Shown: positions 6,930-10,682 of the stretch, in pieces
Layout: each line of letters begins with the position of its first letter
Position numbering within the stretch: position 1 is the stretch's first letter
Assembly: GCA_902493915.1 (NCBI GenBank)
Contig: CABUQY010000058.1
Coordinates: forward strand, 1 to 10,682
Direction: 5' to 3'
Length of the DNA: 10,682 nucleotides
From: an uncultured Collinsella sp.
GTDB lineage: Bacteria > Actinomycetota > Coriobacteriia > Coriobacteriales > Coriobacteriaceae
Position numbers and translations under genes: made by a program
Notes under the pieces: model-generated
Databases searched by the model: none
What the model was told of the DNA's origin: nothing
What the model saw: only the letters and a program-made list of their open reading frames with translations

Positions 6930-8471
6930 CTATTCCGCATCGACCACACGAAGCAGATACGCCACGCGCGTTGCGGCCGTGCATTTAAAACGCTCGTCCG
7001 TGCGAACGCCTGCGACCCATACCACGGCACCTCCCGGAGCCGTTCTCACCACGGGAACGCCTGCGCGCTCAGAAACAGGAATACGAGCCTCGTTGAGTAG
7101 GTCGGATACCTTCTTACTTCGCCCACTCATGCCCAACGGACACATCACATCCCCCGGCACGGGACCGTCTACCCACAGACGCGCCAAACGCGCCTCGGCG
7201 GGAATCTCCCCGCGCGAGCCGGCGAGCATCCGTTCGCTATCGCGATCGGCAAAGCCCAGCGTCGCGGCATCCACCATAGCGACCACCCCTCCGGCACCCG
7301 CAAGTTCGCGGGCACGGCGCACAATATCACACCCCGGCTCCACAGCCATCGGCTCTGCCACCAGGATGCGGCCCGCCCCCAGCGGCAATCGACCGGGAAT
7401 GGTGACCCAATCGGCAACTAACCCCTCGCGCGCCGCCGGGGCCTTGAATGACAGCATGCCAAACTCCACGCGCGCATCGATTCCCGCCGGCAGCGTGACC
7501 GAACCCGAGCCCTCGGAGACACAGGCGAGCACGCGCTCCACATGCCGCATCTCCGGGCGAGCGTCGGGGTCGATACGCTTAATTGCCAGTCGCACCATGC
7601 GCCGAGCAATCACCACCTCGGCCGCGGCCAGTCGGCGAGCGTCGAGGACCAGTGCGCCCACCGCCTCCTTACGCAGGCAGCTTCGAAACGCCTGTGCGGA
7701 AAGCTGGGAAAGAAAGGCATCCTCATCGCCTAAGATCTCGCAGGCGGCGCCAATCGTCTTGCAGACGCTCGCGTTGCGCTGCGCCACCACCGGCATCACT
7801 CGATGGCGCACGTAGTTACGCAAGTACGACACGTCCTCGTTGCTCTCGTCCTCTCGCCACGGCTGACCATGCACCTGCAGATAGCCAACGAGCTCATCAT
7901 GAGTCAGGTCGAGCAAGGGACGCACCACGATGTTCCTCCGGCGAGGAATGCTCGATAGGCCAGCGGGGCCCGAACCCTTAATCGCGTTCATCAAAAACGT
8001 TTCCGCTCGATCAGAAGACGTGTGCGCAGTGCAGATACGAGCCGCCGTTCGCGGTGCCCCCGTCTGGGCGCAGAGCTCACGAACATACCTCCGCGCCGCG
8101 GCATAGCGCACTTCGCGGGCAGCCGCCTCGATATTGCCCGATTCATCATCAAAATAGGCATGCTCAACACACAGCGGTAGACCATATTGCGCGCAGAGCT
8201 CACGCACGAAGGCCTCGTCGCCATCGGATGCCTCGCCGCGCAGATGATGGTTCACGTGCAGCACGTGCAGTCGCTCACGCGCGATGGGGGCTACACCACG
8301 CCCATCCAGAATATCCAACTTTGATGTGCACGCCATAAGGAGCAAAGCCGTCGAGTCCGCACCACCTGATACCATGAGCACCACGGGGGCAGCCGTCTGC
8401 CGCGTTGCCAGGGCTTTATCATCGGCCCACGACGCAGCATGGTGTCCGTAATGCTGTGATACCGTTGGCAT
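6930..8471 (-). CDS. tilS: tRNA(Ile)-lysidine synthetase TilS
   Basis: TilS uses ATP to attach lysine to C34 of the CAU-anticodon isoleucine tRNA, changing its decoding from AUG to AUA; it is normally essential. The 513-residue protein carries the PP-loop SGGADS (35-40), HVNHHLRG (72-79), NIEAAARE (113-120), TAHTSSDRAE (148-157), a diverged form of the usual HHxDDQAE block, and RPLLDLT with WREDESN in the specificity region. The C-terminal domain is recognisable from CPLGMSGRSKKVSDLLNEARI onward and is typical of longer TilS forms. About 28 residues precede the PP-loop strand. The ATG at 8471 is fixed by an excellent AAAGGAGG site six bases upstream. It is the first gene of the leftward tilS-hpt-ftsH set and divergent from the WalJ-like gene. 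Confidence 0.95.
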   Translation of the reverse strand: MPTVSQHYGHHAASWADDKALATRQTAAPVVLMVSGGADSTALLLMACTSKLDILDGRGVAPIARERLHVLHVNHHLRGEASDGDEAFVRELCAQYGLPLCVEHAYFDDESGNIEAAAREVRYAAARRYVRELCAQTGAPRTAARICTAHTSSDRAETFLMNAIKGSGPAGLSSIPRRRNIVVRPLLDLTHDELVGYLQVHGQPWREDESNEDVSYLRNYVRHRVMPVVAQRNASVCKTIGAACEILGDEDAFLSQLSAQAFRSCLRKEAVGALVLDARRLAAAEVVIARRMVRLAIKRIDPDARPEMRHVERVLACVSEGSGSVTLPAGIDARVEFGMLSFKAPAAREGLVADWVTIPGRLPLGAGRILVAEPMAVEPGCDIVRRARELAGAGGVVAMVDAATLGFADRDSERMLAGSRGEIPAEARLARLWVDGPVPGDVMCPLGMSGRSKKVSDLLNEARIPVSERAGVPVVRTAPGGAVVWVAGVRTDERFKCTAATRVAYLLRVVDAE

Positions 8472-8499
8472 TCGCTTCCTCCTTTATTCGTCCGCACCC

Positions 8500-8505
8500 A
8501 TTGTA
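8500..8505 (-). promoter_or_regulatory. Candidate -10 element of tilS
   Basis: TACAAT on the minus strand lies 28 bases upstream of the tilS ATG, within the 48-base gap shared with the divergent gene. Any -35 would fall inside the first codons of that gene and is not recognisable. On the plus strand TATCCT (8504-8509) overlaps it and could serve the other gene. Confidence 0.4.
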
Positions 8506-8519
8506 TCCTTTGGAATCTT

Positions 8520-9329
8520 ATGTCTTGCCTGCACCTTCATATCCTCGGCAGTGGCTCTAAAGGCAACTGCGCACTCATCGAGGGCCCGCAGGGGCTCATT
8601 ATGGTCGATGACGGACTGTCTCGCCGCGAGACATTAAAGCGCATGGCAGAACTGGGGCTCTCGACAGACAACGTCTCGGCTCTTCTCATTACTCATGAGC
8701 ATAGCGATCACATCAAGGGCCTCGATGTCTGGTGCAAGCACTGGCACGGCCCCCTCTTTGCCAGCAGGGGCACACTTTCGAGCAAAGAAAGTCTTTCGCA
8801 TCTGCCTGTCGAGGAATTCGATCCCGGTGACACCCTATCCATTGCCGGCATCCAGGTGCAAACCTACTCAACATCACACGATGTCATCAATCCTGTCGGC
8901 TATCGATTCAATGCTCTCGATGATTCAATCGGCTTTGCCACCGACACCGGAGAACTATCGAGCCAAGCCATGAACACCCTCAAAGATTGTCGAGTCCTTG
9001 CGCTCGAAAGCAACCACGATGTGACCATGCTGCGCGAGGGAGAATATCCCCGCTTTCTTCAGGAGCGCATCCTGTCTGCAAGGGGACACCTCTCCAACGA
9101 CCAAGCCGCCGAAGCCGCGCGCGAACTTGTTACCGATCGCACCGAACAGCTCATTGCCATGCATATCAGCCAAGATAACAATCGTCCGAGCCTTACCGTC
9201 AAAAGCTATGCCAAAGCTCTAGCCGCAACCCTGGATGACGAGGTCGGCAGCTCCGCCACCCTTCTCCAAGGATCACGAAAACTCTCGATATGCCCCGCAA
9301 GCCAGTATCGGCCAGCAACCATTCAATAG
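8520..9329 (+). CDS. walJ: WalJ/YycJ-type MBL-fold metallohydrolase
   Basis: This 269-residue protein is a metallo-beta-lactamase-fold hydrolase of the YycJ/WalJ group, thought to act on nucleic acids or phosphodiesters. Signature residues are GSGSKGN (10-16), the metal motif THEHSDH (58-64), H120 in TSHD, D142 in ATDTGE, LESNHD (162-167), GHLSN (189-193) and H215 in MHISQDNN. In Bacillus the homologue sits in the walRK operon and influences cell-wall/cell-division coordination; no walRK is visible here, so a link to that pathway is only inferred. The start follows the family N-terminus, but the ribosome site is weak (GGA at 8512-8514), so translation may be poor or near leaderless. It converges with hsp20. 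Confidence 0.87.
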   Translation: MSCLHLHILGSGSKGNCALIEGPQGLIMVDDGLSRRETLKRMAELGLSTDNVSALLITHEHSDHIKGLDVWCKHWHGPLFASRGTLSSKESLSHLPVEEFDPGDTLSIAGIQVQTYSTSHDVINPVGYRFNALDDSIGFATDTGELSSQAMNTLKDCRVLALESNHDVTMLREGEYPRFLQERILSARGHLSNDQAAEAARELVTDRTEQLIAMHISQDNNRPSLTVKSYAKALAATLDDEVGSSATLLQGSRKLSICPASQYRPATIQ

Positions 9330-9344
9330 GCTTTCCTAGACAGC

Positions 9345-9390
9345 AAAAGGGGCCGGGAATCGCTTCCCAGCCCCTTTTGTTATCTTTTAA
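9345..9390 (+). terminator. Bidirectional terminator between walJ and hsp20
   Basis: AAAAGGGGC and GGGAA (9345-9359) pair with TTCCC and GCCCCTTTT (9364-9378) around a TCGC tetraloop, with one mismatch at 9354/9369. A T-rich tail (TTTTGTTATCTTTT) follows on the plus strand. On the minus strand the same stem ends in TTTTGCTG, so it probably also stops hsp20 transcripts. Confidence 0.9.
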
Positions 9391-9411
9391 TAGCGCAGAA
9401 CACCAACGAAG

Positions 9412-9843
9412 TTAGTCGATGGAGATCTTCGTAACGTTCTTCTTCTCAACGATCTTGGGAACCGTAACGGTCAGGATGCCGTCAGCGTACTTAGCCGAGA
9501 GGCCCTCGCTCGAAGCGTCCTTAAGATACACGCCACGCGTCGCGCTGTACGAGCTGAACTCCTTCTGCAGGAAGTTCTTGCCCTCGTTCTCCTCGTCTTC
9601 CTCGACATTCACGCTAATGGACAGACGGCCCTCGTTAAGCTCGACATCGATATCGTCCTTGGCGACGCCGGTCAGATAAGCCTTGACCTCATAGCCATCG
9701 CCCTTATCCTCAACGTCAACGGGGAACGCCTTAGAGGCAATCGAGTTGTTCGCTAGGTCGCTCATATCATCAAACAGATCGAACAGCGAGCTTGCAGAGG
9801 GACGAACGCCAAAAACCGAACGATAAGGAACCATGCTTGCCAT
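9412..9843 (-). CDS. Hsp20/alpha-crystallin family small heat-shock protein
   Basis: This ATP-independent holdase chaperone binds unfolding proteins under stress and keeps them soluble for refolding by DnaK/ClpB. With the start at 9843 the protein has 143 residues, the usual size. A short N-terminal arm (1-36) precedes the alpha-crystallin domain (about 37-130), which has the AKYADGIL block (117-124) matching the family A-x-x-x-G-I/V-L signature. The C-terminal ISI (140-142) is the I-x-I motif that links dimers into oligomers. AAAGGAG eight bases upstream favours the ATG at 9843 over a longer frame from 9876 and an internal ATG at 9834. A 29-bp palindrome lies about 65-95 bases upstream and may be its operator. 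It stands alone, apart from dnaK or clpB. Confidence 0.93.
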   Translation of the reverse strand: MASMVPYRSVFGVRPSASSLFDLFDDMSDLANNSIASKAFPVDVEDKGDGYEVKAYLTGVAKDDIDVELNEGRLSISVNVEEDEENEGKNFLQKEFSSYSATRGVYLKDASSEGLSAKYADGILTVTVPKIVEKKNVTKISID

Positions 9844-9909
9844 GTTTACCACTCCTTTATAGGACTGCCGAGTCATCTTCTAGGTGACTGGGACTTCTTT
9901 TGACGCTCT

Positions 9910-9938
9910 TATATATGCCCACCCGGTGCTCATATATA
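9910..9938. promoter_or_regulatory. 29-bp palindrome upstream of hsp20, operator candidate
   Basis: TATATATG at 9910-9917 and CACC at 9920-9923 mirror GGTG at 9925-9928 and CATATATA at 9931-9938 around a central C at 9924. Twelve of 14 arm positions match. It lies between the hsp20 ribosome site and a TTGGAC (minus strand, 9961-9966) that resembles a -35, so a bound protein would be expected to block or steer hsp20 transcription. It is not the CIRCE, CtsR or HAIR consensus as I know them. Confidence 0.55.
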
Positions 9939-9960
9939 CATCGACTATAAAGTTTTTTGA

Positions 9961-9966
9961 GTCCAA
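9961..9966 (-). promoter_or_regulatory. Possible -35 element of hsp20
   Basis: TTGGAC on the minus strand is a four-of-six match to the sigma-70 -35 box. The nearest TATATA lies 22 bases downstream inside the palindrome, which is too far for a standard promoter, and other -10 choices are poor. The hsp20 promoter therefore stays unresolved. Confidence 0.25.
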
Positions 9967-10011
9967 TACTATAAGCATATCTAAGTGCATATGACTCAGA
10001 TTTTAGGAAGG

Positions 10012-10037
10012 TTAAGGTTCTTTGAACCAGAGCTTAA
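10012..10037. repeat. Small interrupted hairpin in the hsp20/10121 divergent gap
   Basis: TTAAG (10012-10016) faces CTTAA (10033-10037), and inside it GGTTC (10016-10020) faces GAACC (10024-10028) around a TTT loop. It has no U-tract, so it is not a clear terminator; it could be an operator or leader structure. Elsewhere in 9967-10075 I see direct repeats of GCATAT (9975-9980 and 9987-9992) but no gene. Confidence 0.3.
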
Positions 10038-10075
10038 ATAACGAGTATGTCCACAGCTACAAATAACAAGGGGCT

Positions 10076-10116
10076 TACAATGAGCGCGTATACGTTGTTG
10101 GTAACGAGCTAAAGGG
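10076..10116 (+). promoter_or_regulatory. Candidate -10 and ribosome site for the gene at 10121
   Basis: TACAAT at 10076-10081 lies 39 bases upstream of the ATG at 10121, and AAAGGG at 10111-10116 serves as ribosome site with only four spacer bases. No -35 is recognisable 16-19 bases upstream of the TACAAT. Confidence 0.4.
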
Positions 10117-10120
10117 CATC

Positions 10121-10588
10121 ATGGACGACCAAAACCACAACAATAAGTTTATACCGACGCAGGGGGAAGATACTTCCACGCAGCCGCCACGGTTCCATCG
10201 CCCCCACATCTCACAAGAGCCCATTAATGATGCAGAGCCCGAGTATGTGACGAGAAATCGATATCAAACGCTCGAGGATGCCCAGACGGGACGTAAGCAT
10301 ATGGGCGTCGCATCGAGCAATCCCGTATATCTGAAAGATGCACCGTTATCAAAAAACAGCGCGATCAATGACGACCCGACGAAAACGCCCAAAAGTCGAC
10401 AGCAAAGAGGCCCTCGACCTAAGCAGACCTTAACGCATTCGGCTCGTTATCTCGAGACGCCAAAACAAGGGAAAACGATCTTCGTATCGTCAAGTAAACG
10501 ACGTAAGCAGCATCGACTGACAATTCTGCTTTTGATCATCGTGGTCGTAGCAATTGCCCTTGTGATTCGATTTATTGTCTTTAAATAA
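10121..10588 (+). CDS. Hypothetical tail-anchored membrane protein
   Basis: I do not recognise a family for this 155-residue protein. Residues 1-117 are hydrophilic, rich in Asn, Gln, Pro, Thr, Lys and Arg, and probably disordered. Residues 118-131 form a basic patch ending SSSKRRKQHR. It is followed by one strongly hydrophobic segment, about 133-154 (LTILLLIIVVVAIALVI and onward), ending in FK at the C-terminus. With no signal peptide and a single terminal helix after a positive cluster, the simplest topology is a tail anchor with the long N-terminal part in the cytoplasm. Codon use is more AT-rich than in its neighbours. It is divergent from hsp20 and followed by its own terminator at the window edge. 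The intact frame, ribosome site and promoter-like element make it a probable real gene. Confidence 0.7.
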   Translation: MDDQNHNNKFIPTQGEDTSTQPPRFHRPHISQEPINDAEPEYVTRNRYQTLEDAQTGRKHMGVASSNPVYLKDAPLSKNSAINDDPTKTPKSRQQRGPRPKQTLTHSARYLETPKQGKTIFVSSSKRRKQHRLTILLLIIVVVAIALVIRFIVFK

Positions 10589-10654
10589 AAGCTCGTTACC
10601 CATAAGCCCAACCGGGTTACAGGTGAAATGCAACTACATTATGAGTTATTAACG

Positions 10655-10682
10655 CAAAAAAGGGGGAGGCCGCGAGGCCTCC
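10655..10682 (+). terminator. Terminator hairpin cut by the window edge
   Basis: GGAGGCC (10665-10671), a GCGA tetraloop and GGCCTCC (10676-10682) form a perfect stem preceded by AAAAAAGGG. The expected CCC and T-run would lie beyond the window, so strength and direction cannot be confirmed. It most simply ends the gene at 10121-10588. Confidence 0.65.

Noticed and set aside
6781..7815. 344-codon open frame on the plus strand opposite tilS
   Set aside because: The translation is Ser/Arg/Thr/Ala-rich with no domain, and the opposite strand is a clear TilS.
9956..9975. Possible HAIR (HspR) site near hsp20: TTTGAGT followed by ACTATAAG
   Set aside because: The spacing is 5 instead of 7 and the second half carries an inserted base, so it does not meet the CTTGAGT-N7-ACTCAAG pattern.
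10080..10112. Ten-codon leader peptide frame (MSAYTLLVTS) before the gene at 10121
   Set aside because: Its ATG overlaps the better-supported TACAAT -10 hexamer, so the transcript would start downstream of it; no regulatory codon run is seen.

Overview
The window is a dense, GC-rich bacterial chromosome segment of ordinary housekeeping genes, with two unusual repeat elements and one notable operator-like palindrome in the gaps. The leftward tilS-hpt-ftsH order is the classic Gram-positive/actinobacterial arrangement. Gene content, codon use and protein style suggest a gut Coriobacteriia-type actinomycete, possibly Collinsella. That assignment is inference from general resemblance, not from a marker gene.

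Layout, left to right. A 23S rRNA uracil-C5 methyltransferase (rlmD family) reads rightward from 153. Convergent with it, a YcdX-like PHP-domain phosphatase (1753-2574) reads leftward. Between them lie an 89-bp inverted repeat with perfect 34-bp arms and a GC-rich terminator hairpin. A PLP-dependent class I aminotransferase follows (2734-3924, leftward) with its own terminator. A second inverted repeat, sharing a GGGACA...CTTAAA core with the first, and the ftsH terminator fill the gap before the next unit. That unit is leftward tilS (6930-8471), hpt (6234-6782) and ftsH (4094-6232). hpt and ftsH are separated by one base and probably translationally coupled. tilS and hpt are 147 bp apart.

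Only 48 bp from the tilS start, a WalJ/YycJ-type metallo-beta-lactamase-fold hydrolase (8520-9329) reads rightward. It converges on a small heat-shock protein (hsp20, 9412-9843) through a shared bidirectional terminator. A 277-bp AT-rich divergent region separates hsp20 from an unrecognised 155-residue protein with a C-terminal membrane anchor (10121-10588). That region carries a 29-bp palindrome on the hsp20 side. The window ends inside the hairpin of a further terminator.

Functionally the genes cover translation (RlmD, TilS), purine salvage (Hpt), membrane and cytosolic protein quality control (FtsH, Hsp20), amino-acid metabolism (aminotransferase) and two metallohydrolases of uncertain substrate. 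No mobile gene, CRISPR array, tRNA, rRNA or obvious new multi-gene system is visible. The novelty is in the noncoding DNA: a pair of related REPIN-like inverted repeats, a hsp20 operator candidate, and a recurring TACAAT -10 element in front of five transcription units.
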